Origin: Phycisphaerae bacterium
GTDB lineage: Bacteria > Planctomycetota > Phycisphaerae > UBA1845 > Fen-1342
DNA length: 13,521 nt
Reading direction: 5' to 3'
NCBI GenBank assembly: GCA_022842805.1
Contig: JALHOX010000071.1
Span: 1 to 13,521, forward strand
The notes beneath the pieces are model-generated. The model did no database searches. It had not been told where the DNA came from and saw nothing but the letters and a program-made list of their open reading frames with translations. This document shows, piece after piece, positions 1 to 7,288 of this stretch. The translations under genes were made by a program, and so were the position numbers. Each line of letters starts with the position of its first letter. Position 1 is the first letter of the stretch.

Positions 1-13
1 GCTCTTCCGATCT
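1..13. other. Residual Illumina adapter sequence (artefact)
   Basis: The first 13 bases, GCTCTTCCGATCT, are identical to the shared 3' end of the Illumina read-1 and read-2 adapters. They sit exactly at the window edge, where an untrimmed adapter would be left on a contig end. The gatA reading frame happens to stay open through them, but the four codons they specify or touch should not be treated as genomic. A chance exact 13-mer match at this position is very unlikely. Confidence 0.9.
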
Positions 14-14
14 C

Positions 15-680
15 GACGGGCTCGACGCGGAAATCCGCGCCGCAATCGAAAAGCTGCTGGGCGACTGGCGCGCGGCGGGCGGCGAAGTGGTCGAGGTCGC
101 CATGCCCAATGTCGAATACGGAATCGCGGCCTATTACCTCACCGCCTGCGCCGAGGCATCCAGCAATCTGGCCCGCTTCGACGGCGTGCGCTACGGCAAT
201 CGCGCCGGCGGCGGCAACGGAATTCGCGAACTCTACGAACGCAGCCGCGGCGACGGCCTGGGCGACGAAGTGAAGCGCCGCATTATGCTCGGCGCATTCG
301 CGCTCTCGGCCGGATATCACGATCAGTTCTATGAGCAGGCGCTGCGCGTGCGCCGGCTCATTCGCCAGGATTTCGATGCGGCGTTCGCACGCTGCGACGC
401 CTTACTCGGGCCGACCGCGCCGACCCCGGCCTTCGGCGTCGGCGAAAAATCGACCGACCCGATGCAGCTTTACCTGGCCGACGTCTATACCGTTCCCGCC
501 AATCTCGCGGGCGTGCCCGCGATCTCGCTGCCGCTGGCGCTCTCGCGCGGCGGCCTGCCGATCGGCGTGCAGCTTCACGCCGGCATGATGCAGGAACCGA
601 CGCTTTGCAAAGCCGCCCGCGCGATCGAGTGCATCCGCGGTGAATTCGCTCGACCCAGCTTCGCGGGAGCCGCGACATGA
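15..680 (+). CDS. gatA: Asp-tRNA(Asn)/Glu-tRNA(Gln) amidotransferase subunit A, C-terminal part (5' truncated)
   Basis: GatA is the glutaminase subunit of the GatCAB complex. It releases ammonia from glutamine to convert mischarged Asp-tRNA(Asn) or Glu-tRNA(Gln) to the amidated form in the cytoplasm. The 221 visible codons are the C-terminal half of an amidase-signature enzyme: YYLTACAEASSNLARFDGVR near the start of the fragment, then LLGPTAPTPAF, then the closing VPANLAGVPAISLPLAL and GLPIGVQLHAG segments. Full GatA is about 480-490 residues, so the Ser-cisSer-Lys catalytic part lies off the window to the left. The frame is open to the left edge; the internal GTG at 87 is not the real start. 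The stop overlaps the pyk start as ATGA, which implies translational coupling. Other amidase-family enzymes are possible, but the EASSNLARFDGVRYG stretch is characteristic of GatA. Confidence 0.93.
   Translation, partial: DGLDAEIRAAIEKLLGDWRAAGGEVVEVAMPNVEYGIAAYYLTACAEASSNLARFDGVRYGNRAGGGNGIRELYERSRGDGLGDEVKRRIMLGAFALSAGYHDQFYEQALRVRRLIRQDFDAAFARCDALLGPTAPTPAFGVGEKSTDPMQLYLADVYTVPANLAGVPAISLPLALSRGGLPIGVQLHAGMMQEPTLCKAARAIECIRGEFARPSFAGAAT
665..669 (+). promoter_or_regulatory. Ribosome-binding site of pyk
   Basis: GGGAG lies inside the last codons of gatA, 7 nt before the ATG at 677. It supports ATG 677 over the second ATG at 683. Confidence 0.55.
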
Positions 681-2137
681 CCATGTTGATCGAAACGGAC
701 TTCGTTCGCCCGCGCCGCACCAAGATCGTCGCCACGCTCGGGCCGGCCACCGCCGAGCGCGACAAATTGCGTGATCTGCTGGCCGCGGGCGTCAACGTCT
801 GTCGCCTGAACTTCAGCCACGGCACCCACGCCGACCACGAGCGCATGCTCAACATGGTCCGCGAGGTGTCGCAGGAGCTGGGGCAATACACGGCCGTGCT
901 GGGCGATCTGTGCGGACCGAAGATCCGCCTGAACGAAGTGCCCAAGGGCATGGTGCTGGAGACCGGCGAAGAGCTGCGCTTCATCCGCGGCGCAGCGCCG
1001 GCCGTGAAGGGCGCGCTCACCATCTCCTATCCGCACTTCGTCGACGAAGTCCGCATCGGCGATCGCATCTACATCGACGACGGACTCGTGCGGCTGCTGG
1101 TGGTGGATCGCACCGAAGACGCGATTCACTGTCGCTGCACGGTGGGCGGAGCGATCTCGACCCGCAAGGGCGTGAACCTGCCCGATACCCCCCTGTCGAT
1201 CTCGGCCCTCACCGAAAAGGATCGCACCGACCTGCATTGGGCCGTCAAGCATCATTTGGACTACATCGCGCTCAGCTTCGCCCGCAAACCGCACGATGTG
1301 ATCGAGCTGCGACAGATCCTGAAGGCGTCGGACAGCGACCTGCCGATCATCGTCAAGATCGAGAAGTCGGAAGCGATCAAGCACCTCGACGAGTTCATCG
1401 CCATCTCCGACGGAATCATGGTGGCCCGCGGCGATCTCGGCGTCGAGATGGACATCTGGCAAGTGCCGCTGATGCAGAAGGACATGGCCCGCAAGGCGCG
1501 CGACGCCAACAAGCCCTGCATCGTCGCCACGCAGATGCTGCAGAGCATGGTCGCCAACCCCATGCCGACGCGAGCCGAGGTCAGCGACGTCGCCAACGCA
1601 ATCTTCGACGAAGTCGACGCCGTCATGCTCTCGGCCGAATCGGCCAGCGGCGAGTATCCCGTCGAGTCGGTCGAGATGATGGACCGCATCGTCCGCACCA
1701 CCGAGGCCTATCTCGATCGCTCGCCGCGACCCGAATATTCGTCGATTTGGGCGGCGGAAAACGCCATCGCCTCGACCGTGGCGCTCGGCGCGGTGCGCAT
1801 GGCGGAGCGCATTCAGGCGTCGGCGGTCGCCGTCTGGTCGACCTCGGGCGCGACCGCGCGGATGGTCTCGCAGCATCGCATGCACATCCCGGTCGTCGGG
1901 CTGACGCGATCCGAGGCGGTCTGTCGGCGGCTGAACCTCGTCTATGGAATCATCCCGGTGCAGGTCGAGCCGGTCGCGCACCCGGGCCGCATGGCCGAAA
2001 TGGTCGATGCGATCGTGATCAGCAAGCACCTTGCGAAAGCGGATGACCGGATCGTCGTCGTCTCGTCGACGAAGCCGACGGTCGTGGGAACGACGGACAT
2101 GACGCTCGTCCATCGCGTGCGCGAGACGAGCGGCTAA
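677..2137 (+). CDS. pyk: Pyruvate kinase
   Basis: Cytoplasmic glycolytic enzyme that transfers phosphate from phosphoenolpyruvate to ADP, giving pyruvate and ATP. The 486 residues match the usual bacterial length. Seen in sequence: N-terminal TKIVATLGPAT (15-25); RLNFSHG (43-49) with the substrate-binding Arg and Asn; the small B domain around 85-180; the active-site signature IIVKIEKSEAI with catalytic Lys227 and metal-ligand Glu229; VARGDLGVE with Asp253; ATQMLQSM with Thr285; and a C-terminal regulatory-type domain from about 350 ending in a GTTDMTLVH segment. All key catalytic residues are present, so the enzyme should be active. ATG 677 overlaps the gatA stop (ATGA) and has a GGGAG ribosome site. 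The pairing with gatA is metabolically unrelated and looks like operon packing. There is no obvious U-tract terminator downstream, only the REP-like palindromes. Confidence 0.97.
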   Translation: MTMLIETDFVRPRRTKIVATLGPATAERDKLRDLLAAGVNVCRLNFSHGTHADHERMLNMVREVSQELGQYTAVLGDLCGPKIRLNEVPKGMVLETGEELRFIRGAAPAVKGALTISYPHFVDEVRIGDRIYIDDGLVRLLVVDRTEDAIHCRCTVGGAISTRKGVNLPDTPLSISALTEKDRTDLHWAVKHHLDYIALSFARKPHDVIELRQILKASDSDLPIIVKIEKSEAIKHLDEFIAISDGIMVARGDLGVEMDIWQVPLMQKDMARKARDANKPCIVATQMLQSMVANPMPTRAEVSDVANAIFDEVDAVMLSAESASGEYPVESVEMMDRIVRTTEAYLDRSPRPEYSSIWAAENAIASTVALGAVRMAERIQASAVAVWSTSGATARMVSQHRMHIPVVGLTRSEAVCRRLNLVYGIIPVQVEPVAHPGRMAEMVDAIVISKHLAKADDRIVVVSSTKPTVVGTTDMTLVHRVRETSG

Positions 2138-2150
2138 GCCGCACCATCCA

Positions 2151-2243
2151 TGGAGCGGCCTGCGTCCTCGCCCGCCGACCACGTGTAGCGGCCGGCGGCT
2201 CGCCGGCCGACGACTTGTAGCGGCCTGCGGCTCACAGGCCGAC
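2151..2243. repeat. Three tandem REP-like palindromic units with GTAG/GGAG heads
   Basis: Units start at 2151, 2184 and 2216 (period 33 and 32). Each reads TG(T/G)AGCGGCC, then a short palindrome, then GAC. Unit 2 folds into a perfect 9-bp stem (2189-2197 with 2201-2209) around the triloop GCT. Unit 3 keeps most of the stem, and one pair changes from G-C (2194/2204) to T-A (2226/2236), a compensatory change. Unit 1 is degenerate, with paired outer and inner stem bases and broken middle pairs. A GTAG or GGAG tetranucleotide before an imperfect palindrome is a known hallmark of REP elements mobilised by RAYT transposases; no RAYT gene is in the window. The units fill most of the pyk-GH20 gap and could also act as transcript-end hairpins. 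Confidence 0.75.
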
Positions 2244-2259
2244 AAAACTGGGATTGGGA

Positions 2260-5145
2260 ATGAACCATCGATTGTTTATAACGCTGGCGACGGTCTGCCT
2301 TGCGGCCCTGCGCGTCGGCGCCGAATCTCCCGCCTCGCCCAAGCAAGTCGTCGAAGTCGGCCACATCCGACTGACCATCGAACCGTGGAAGGCCGGCGTA
2401 TCGATCGCCTGCGACGGCGTAGACGTCAGCCGCGGCAGCGGGCTGATCGTCACCAAGCCGCCCTGGGCGCCCCACTACTACCTCGGCCCCAGCGAGCCGG
2501 CGGTCCGCGGCGCCACGCGCGAAAAACTCTCCAACGGCGAACGCATCACGCTGAAGCATGACGGAGAGCACGGGGCTTTCACGGCGACCGAGACATTCAC
2601 GGTCAGCGACGACGGTCGCATCGAGCAACTCTTCGAAGGGACGTTCAGCAAGCCCGACGCCGAAGCCCTGATTCAATGGCAGATCGCGGGGCTGAACCCC
2701 ACGCTGATCATCGGCCGCCCCTACCGCGCCGCGGCAAAAGGCAAGACCGCCACCGCCGGAACGGTGCCCGTGGTCGCAAAGTCGGCCGAGGCGGACGCGA
2801 GCGCGCTATGTCGCAACATCGACTGGATCGAGTTCGACTCGCGCATCGGCCCGATCCGCATCGACGTCGACACAGCCCACAACAGCATCTGCTACGACCA
2901 TCGCGGCAATCGCTGGGCCGACGCCACCGACCCGCGCTTCTGGTTCGGCGACCTCGGCACGCGATTCAAGAGCGGGGAGAAGATTCGGTATCGGGTGGTG
3001 TATTCGTTGCCGAAAGCGGCCGCGAAAGCCGCGTCGGACCCTCCGCGCGAAATCACGCTTGGCGGCGGTGAGTCGGGGTTGTTAGTGCAGTCGTGGCCGT
3101 ATCTGTTTCGTGTGCTTCCGACTCCGAAATCAATGGTGGTCGTTCAAGACCCGATCTGTCGCAACGACCGTGACGGAACTCTTCTGATCCGGATCGAAAC
3201 GCCTGACGCTGAATCGTTGAAGATCATGAACGACGCGCTTGGCGAGCTTCGCCAGCGCGTGCTTGCGTTCTCCGGGCGCGAACCGAGGATCGTGATGGGC
3301 GCGCTCGATTCCGCGCAGAAAGAGCTGTCACACATAACGCTTTCGCGGGCCGCGCCGATCGACGGCCTGAAGCCCGAGGGCTATCTGATCGTGCCGGCAT
3401 TCGATGGGATCAGCATCCGCGCCGCCGACACAGCCGGTTTTCGACACGCTTTTCGTACGCTCGCGCAGCTCTTCGTCAAGAATTCGAGCGGCGAGCTGGC
3501 GATTCCGACCGTGGAGATCCGCGACTGGCCCTCGCTCCCCTACCGCGGCGTACATCTCTTCACCGGCGGCAAAGGGCCGGACCTGCATCAGCGGCTGATT
3601 CGCGACGTGATCTCCGCATTAAAGATGAACCACCTCGTGCTCGAAGCCGAATACATCGAGTGGGACGCGTTCCCGGAGATTCACCACCCCGAGTACGGCA
3701 TGCCCAAGGCCGAGGTGCGGCAGATCCTGCAGACCTGTCGCGAACTGGGCGTCGAGGTGACGCCGCTGATCAACACGCTGGGCCACGCGCAATGGATGTT
3801 CACGGGCGAAAACCACCTCGACCTCGCCGAAGACCCGGAGGCGAAGTGGGCCTATTGCGTCACGAATCCCAAGACGTATGACTTCGTCTTCAAAGTCTTC
3901 GAGGAGACGCTGGAGCTGTTTCAGCCGAAGACGCTGCACATCGGCCACGACGAATTCGCCGATCGGGGGCGGCTGCCCTTTCGCGAGTCGAGCAAGCCCT
4001 TCACCGTCGAGCAACTCCTGATCGACGACACGCTGCGCCTGCATGCCTGGCTCAAGCAGCGCGGCGTGCGTACGGCGATGTGGGGCGACATGCTGCTGGC
4101 CCAGGGCGAGGCGCCGGATGCCTGCAATGCCAAGTCGAAGGACTCCGCCGCGAAGCTCCGCGAAGCCCTGCCCGATGACATCCTGATCACCGACTGGCAC
4201 TATGCCGGCGACCCGCCCGAGAAGTTCACGAGCCTCACCACATTTCAAGCCGAAGGGCACGAGACGGTGGCTTCGGTATGGAACCGGCCGGCAAACATCC
4301 TGAATTTCGCCCGTGCCGCTGCTGATCAGAAGTCGCGCGGGCTCTTGCAGACAACGTGGGCCGGCTATTCCCTCGACCCCGTCGGCTTTGAGCGCGAGCT
4401 GCCGCAATACATGGCCTACGTCCTCGCGGCAGAGGCGGCCTGGAACGCGGATCAGGCGATCGACGCTCAGCGCGTTGACGCGGGAGAAGCGTTCTTGTCG
4501 CTGATGGGGATGAGTTCGCTGAAGCGGGCGAATCGGACGGGACGCTTGGTGAACTTGCAACCCATCGCCAATTTCGGTGTTTCTCCAAAAAGCGGTGCTG
4601 GTTGGTTTAGTTTGGGACCGGACCAGGACTGCATCGAGTTTTTTTCCGGCAATCATCAACATCGAGGCATCTGGTTCGATATCCCGCGTTCACCCCAATA
4701 CCTGAGCGTCGACGGCCGTCCGCCAGCCGGCGGCTTCGCACTCGCCGGCAGATTTGTGGACAACGCGGCGTACCCGCAAAGCGTGGTGATCCGCGGCCTC
4801 CAATCCCCCCAAACCCTCGCGATGTTGCACACGACCGGATTCGCCGGTCGCGTGGGCGAGCCGGTCGCGACGCTGGAGGCCCGCTTCGAGGGCGGTGCCT
4901 CGGCGAGGCTCGAATTGCTCTACGGCCGACACGTCTTCGCCTACAGCGATCTCAACGCCGCCGCCGATGCCCCCATCGTCTGGCGCGGCCAGACCAATGG
5001 CGGAACTCCCATCGCCGTGCGGGCGTTGCTCTGGGATCTGCCGCCGGGATCCGGCCGCCTCGAATCGCTTACGATTCGCTCGGCGGGCGCGGTGCCGTCG
5101 CTGGTGGTGTTCGCGTTGACCGAGCTGGACGCCCCCGCGAAGTAG
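2260..5145 (+). CDS. Secreted GH20-family glycoside hydrolase (beta-N-acetylhexosaminidase-like), multidomain
   Basis: Predicted exported glycosidase of 961 residues. GH20 enzymes release terminal GlcNAc/GalNAc by substrate-assisted catalysis. Residues 1-21 form a signal peptide with a likely cut after RVGA. Residues 30-265 are a domain I do not recognise. Residues 310-410 resemble the alpha/beta GH20b domain that precedes the catalytic barrel. The barrel starts at YRGVHLF (428) and carries HIGHDE (560-565), where Asp564 and Glu565 are the oxazoline-stabilising and acid/base pair; WGD (608-610) and LQTTWAGY follow. From about 770 to the end is a beta-rich domain, possibly sugar-binding. ATG 2260 is chosen over TTG 2254 because a GGGA element lies 6 nt upstream of it and the signal peptide then starts normally. 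Exact substrate is unknown; many PVC-phylum GH20-like proteins are uncharacterised. Segments near 3050-3480 and 4500-4680 look less GC-rich than the rest. Confidence 0.85.
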   Translation: MNHRLFITLATVCLAALRVGAESPASPKQVVEVGHIRLTIEPWKAGVSIACDGVDVSRGSGLIVTKPPWAPHYYLGPSEPAVRGATREKLSNGERITLKHDGEHGAFTATETFTVSDDGRIEQLFEGTFSKPDAEALIQWQIAGLNPTLIIGRPYRAAAKGKTATAGTVPVVAKSAEADASALCRNIDWIEFDSRIGPIRIDVDTAHNSICYDHRGNRWADATDPRFWFGDLGTRFKSGEKIRYRVVYSLPKAAAKAASDPPREITLGGGESGLLVQSWPYLFRVLPTPKSMVVVQDPICRNDRDGTLLIRIETPDAESLKIMNDALGELRQRVLAFSGREPRIVMGALDSAQKELSHITLSRAAPIDGLKPEGYLIVPAFDGISIRAADTAGFRHAFRTLAQLFVKNSSGELAIPTVEIRDWPSLPYRGVHLFTGGKGPDLHQRLIRDVISALKMNHLVLEAEYIEWDAFPEIHHPEYGMPKAEVRQILQTCRELGVEVTPLINTLGHAQWMFTGENHLDLAEDPEAKWAYCVTNPKTYDFVFKVFEETLELFQPKTLHIGHDEFADRGRLPFRESSKPFTVEQLLIDDTLRLHAWLKQRGVRTAMWGDMLLAQGEAPDACNAKSKDSAAKLREALPDDILITDWHYAGDPPEKFTSLTTFQAEGHETVASVWNRPANILNFARAAADQKSRGLLQTTWAGYSLDPVGFERELPQYMAYVLAAEAAWNADQAIDAQRVDAGEAFLSLMGMSSLKRANRTGRLVNLQPIANFGVSPKSGAGWFSLGPDQDCIEFFSGNHQHRGIWFDIPRSPQYLSVDGRPPAGGFALAGRFVDNAAYPQSVVIRGLQSPQTLAMLHTTGFAGRVGEPVATLEARFEGGASARLELLYGRHVFAYSDLNAAADAPIVWRGQTNGGTPIAVRALLWDLPPGSGRLESLTIRSAGAVPSLVVFALTELDAPAK

Positions 5146-5163
5146 CCCTCCGCGCCCGAGGGC
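5145..5163 (+). terminator. Weak hairpin after the GH20 stop codon
   Basis: GCCCTC (5145-5150) pairs with GAGGGC (5158-5163) across a 7-nt loop, right at the GH20 stop. There is no T-tract after it, so intrinsic termination is doubtful. It may only stabilise the transcript end. Confidence 0.25.
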
Positions 5164-5208
5164 CCGCTTGCCGCGTCCGATCGAACGATTCTGATCAACA
5201 TTCCTCGC

Positions 5209-5213
5209 GAGGA
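5209..5213 (+). promoter_or_regulatory. Ribosome-binding site deciding a TTG start
   Basis: GAGGA ends 9 nt before the TTG at 5223 and is the only good Shine-Dalgarno element near the start of the HExxH protein. No in-frame ATG exists nearby. The motif is the right half of a perfect 12-bp palindrome (TCCTCGCGAGGA, 5202-5213). Confidence 0.5.
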
Positions 5214-5222
5214 TCTCAGCGC

Positions 5223-5546
5223 TTGGCGTTCGATGTGCAGTCCATCTTTCAGCAGATCGAAAACGCCCGGATTTCGCTCCGCGTTCGGGCCGCCCCGCTG
5301 GTCTTGCCGGGGCGAAGGCTCTTTGGCGCGTGGGATCCGCTGCTGCGACAGATCGACATCTTCGGCTGCAATCGCGATCGCTCCGACCGCGACCTCGTCC
5401 GTACGCTGCTGCACGAGCTATCTCACGCCCGCACCGGCCGGCGCGACGAATCCGAAGCGCGCCGCGCCGCAGAGGACCAGCTCGACCAATCCACGCCCCA
5501 CGACATCGGCGCCATCGCGTCGCGGCTGCGCGAGATGAGCGAATGA
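5223..5546 (+). CDS. Small HExxH zincin-like protein (putative metallopeptidase)
   Basis: A 107-residue protein with the zinc-protease motif LLHELSHA: His64, Glu65 and His68 would be two zinc ligands and the catalytic base. It is followed 8-10 residues later by an acidic helix, DESEARRAAEDQL, in which Glu76 or Glu78 could be the third ligand. The HExxH-then-ExxA layout recalls minimal zincins such as the ImmA/IrrE (M78) peptidase fold, but the protein is too short and divergent to place. There is no signal peptide or membrane segment, so it is probably cytoplasmic. The start is TTG 5223, chosen for its GAGGA site and the absence of any in-frame ATG. The gene ends in an ATGA overlap with the permease gene, indicating coupling. 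I do not recognise a named family and the substrate is unknown. Confidence 0.72.
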   Translation: MAFDVQSIFQQIENARISLRVRAAPLVLPGRRLFGAWDPLLRQIDIFGCNRDRSDRDLVRTLLHELSHARTGRRDESEARRAAEDQLDQSTPHDIGAIASRLREMSE

Positions 5547-7288
5547 CCGCGCTGGTCGGCCTGGCGCTGCTGCTCGTCTTCGCGATCTTCGCGACGCTCA
5601 TGTTCCTGGAGCGAATCTCGACCCTGCTGGCGCTGCCGCTGATGGCGACGCTTTTCCTTGCGATCGCGCTGGCGGCAGACTGCTGGATCGGCACGCCGCC
5701 ACCGCCGACATCGCAAGCCGCCGAAAACAAGCCGCTCGAATTGCCAAGCTTCGACGACTACCTGCGCGCGAGAGAAACGACACGTGCCGCCATCGCAGCG
5801 CGCGTCGAGCGGCTCGAAACGCTCACATCGACAATCGAGCGCAACTCCGACCCGTCGGCGATCAGCGGATCATTGTCAGCAGCTCTGCTGACCGCGCGAA
5901 ACGCAGGAAACGAATTCGAGAGCGTGCCGAACTTCTTCGCCCGCCCGCCTCACGTCAGCGGCTACCGCGCATCCGTTGAAGAACGACTCAAGCAGCTCGA
6001 CATCGTGCCACTCATCGAATCACTCTCCGCGATCGACTTTCAAAACGAGACCTTCGCCAAAGCCGAACTCGAAAAAATCGCCCAGCGCGCCCGCATGGCG
6101 ATCACATCCGCACAACCGCCAGCCGCCTCGCGCCTCGCCGCCATCCGCGATTACTTCGCCGGCTACTTCGAACTCCTCCTCCGCGGCGGCAGCCTCACAC
6201 TCTACGCCACCATCATCGCCACCATCTTCGGCGGCATGTTCGCCGTCTATGTCAAAAACCTCGGCATCGCCGAGCGCGTCATCTACTGGACCGCCGAGTT
6301 CGCCGGCGAACGGCCGTTTGTCATCGCCTCGGCCGTATTCGTCGTCACCACGACGATCTTCACCTCCGTCGGCGGGCTGGGCACGGTCATCATGATCGGC
6401 TCGATCGTGCTGCCCGTGTTGCGCTCGGTCGGCCTCAGCCCGGTCGTCGGTGCGGGCGTGCTGCTAATCGGCATCGCCGCGGGCGGAACGCTCAACCCCG
6501 TCTCCCGCCGTTTGTGGCTCGACTTCTACGGCCTGTCGCCCGAACAACTCGACCCGCTGCTTTGGACCATGCTGCTGATCTACGCCCTGCTCGGCTTCGG
6601 CTGGATCGCCTGGGGAGCGCGCGGCGGGCTGCTCAGCAGCTTCGATTCCGAAGCGACCGCCAAATCGCCGCCGCGCGAGTCGATCGGCGTCGCGCTGCTT
6701 TTGGCGCCGGTGATCCCGGTCGCGCTGGTCTACTTCGCCCGCATGGAGGAGATTTCGGCCTTCGTCGTTTCCATCGCGTACATGTTCCTCTGCGCCTGTC
6801 GGCGCCCCGGCGCGGTGCGCGTGCTGACGCGCTCGATGATCGAAGGGGCGCAGACGGTAATGCCGCCAGTGCTGCTCATGATCGGCATCGGCATGTTGGT
6901 CACCTCGCTCGCAACGCCGCCCGTGCAGAGTTATCTGCGGCCGCTGGTGGAGAGCGCCGCGCCGCAAGGCCGTTGGGGCTACATCCTGCTCTTCGGCCTT
7001 GCCGCGCCACTAGCGCTCTATCGTGGGCCGCTCAATGTCTGGGGCATGGGCCTCGCGGTCTCGGCCACGCTGCTCGCCACGACGCCGCTCCCGCCCGCCG
7101 CGGTGCTCGGCGCGCTGCTGGCGGCGGGCATGATCCAGGGCATTTCCGACCCGACCAACACGGCCAACGTCTGGGTGGCGGGCTACTCGGGCATCACCAC
7201 CGCCCAACTGCTCCGCTTCACCATCGTGCCCGTCTGGATCGCGGCCATCGTGGCGGTCATCGTGTTTGGGGTGTGGTATGTCCCCTGA
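5543..7288 (+). CDS. Ion-transporter-superfamily permease (citrate/gluconate transporter-like) with large soluble insert
   Basis: A 581-residue inner-membrane protein, probably a secondary transporter for an organic anion or small metabolite. Two N-terminal membrane helices (about 4-22 and 25-46) are followed by a hydrophilic stretch of roughly 155 residues (about 48-205) with charged, helix-prone, partly coiled-coil-like segments. Then come about eight or more helices to the C-terminus. Conserved-looking glycine-rich re-entrant elements are GGLGTVIMIG (277-286), GIAAGGTLNP and, near the end, SDPTNTANVW (535-544), the style of CitMHS/GntP-like transporters. The frame is open upstream to 5330, but ATG 5543 is chosen because it gives a normal first helix and overlaps the zincin stop as ATGA. 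The stop overlaps the next gene by 11 bp. Specificity is not readable from sequence; the adjacent HyuA-type enzyme suggests a cyclic amide or the product acid. Confidence 0.78.
   Translation: MTALVGLALLLVFAIFATLMFLERISTLLALPLMATLFLAIALAADCWIGTPPPPTSQAAENKPLELPSFDDYLRARETTRAAIAARVERLETLTSTIERNSDPSAISGSLSAALLTARNAGNEFESVPNFFARPPHVSGYRASVEERLKQLDIVPLIESLSAIDFQNETFAKAELEKIAQRARMAITSAQPPAASRLAAIRDYFAGYFELLLRGGSLTLYATIIATIFGGMFAVYVKNLGIAERVIYWTAEFAGERPFVIASAVFVVTTTIFTSVGGLGTVIMIGSIVLPVLRSVGLSPVVGAGVLLIGIAAGGTLNPVSRRLWLDFYGLSPEQLDPLLWTMLLIYALLGFGWIAWGARGGLLSSFDSEATAKSPPRESIGVALLLAPVIPVALVYFARMEEISAFVVSIAYMFLCACRRPGAVRVLTRSMIEGAQTVMPPVLLMIGIGMLVTSLATPPVQSYLRPLVESAAPQGRWGYILLFGLAAPLALYRGPLNVWGMGLAVSATLLATTPLPPAAVLGALLAAGMIQGISDPTNTANVWVAGYSGITTAQLLRFTIVPVWIAAIVAVIVFGVWYVP

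Noticed and set aside
2151..2243. CRISPR-like short repeat array
   Set aside because: The units abut with only 4-5 variable bases between them. There are no spacers and no cas genes, so REP-like elements fit far better.
575..2245. Long minus-strand reading frame opposite pyk (556 codons)
   Set aside because: It is antisense to a gene with complete pyruvate kinase motifs. Its composition, rich in Asp, His, Arg and Gly, is what reading the complement of GC-rich codons gives. No family motif is visible.
5330..5542. Upstream extension of the permease reading frame
   Set aside because: The extra 71 residues are an Arg/Ala/Pro-rich shadow of the zincin gene in another frame. ATG 5543 gives a normal first membrane helix and an ATGA overlap.
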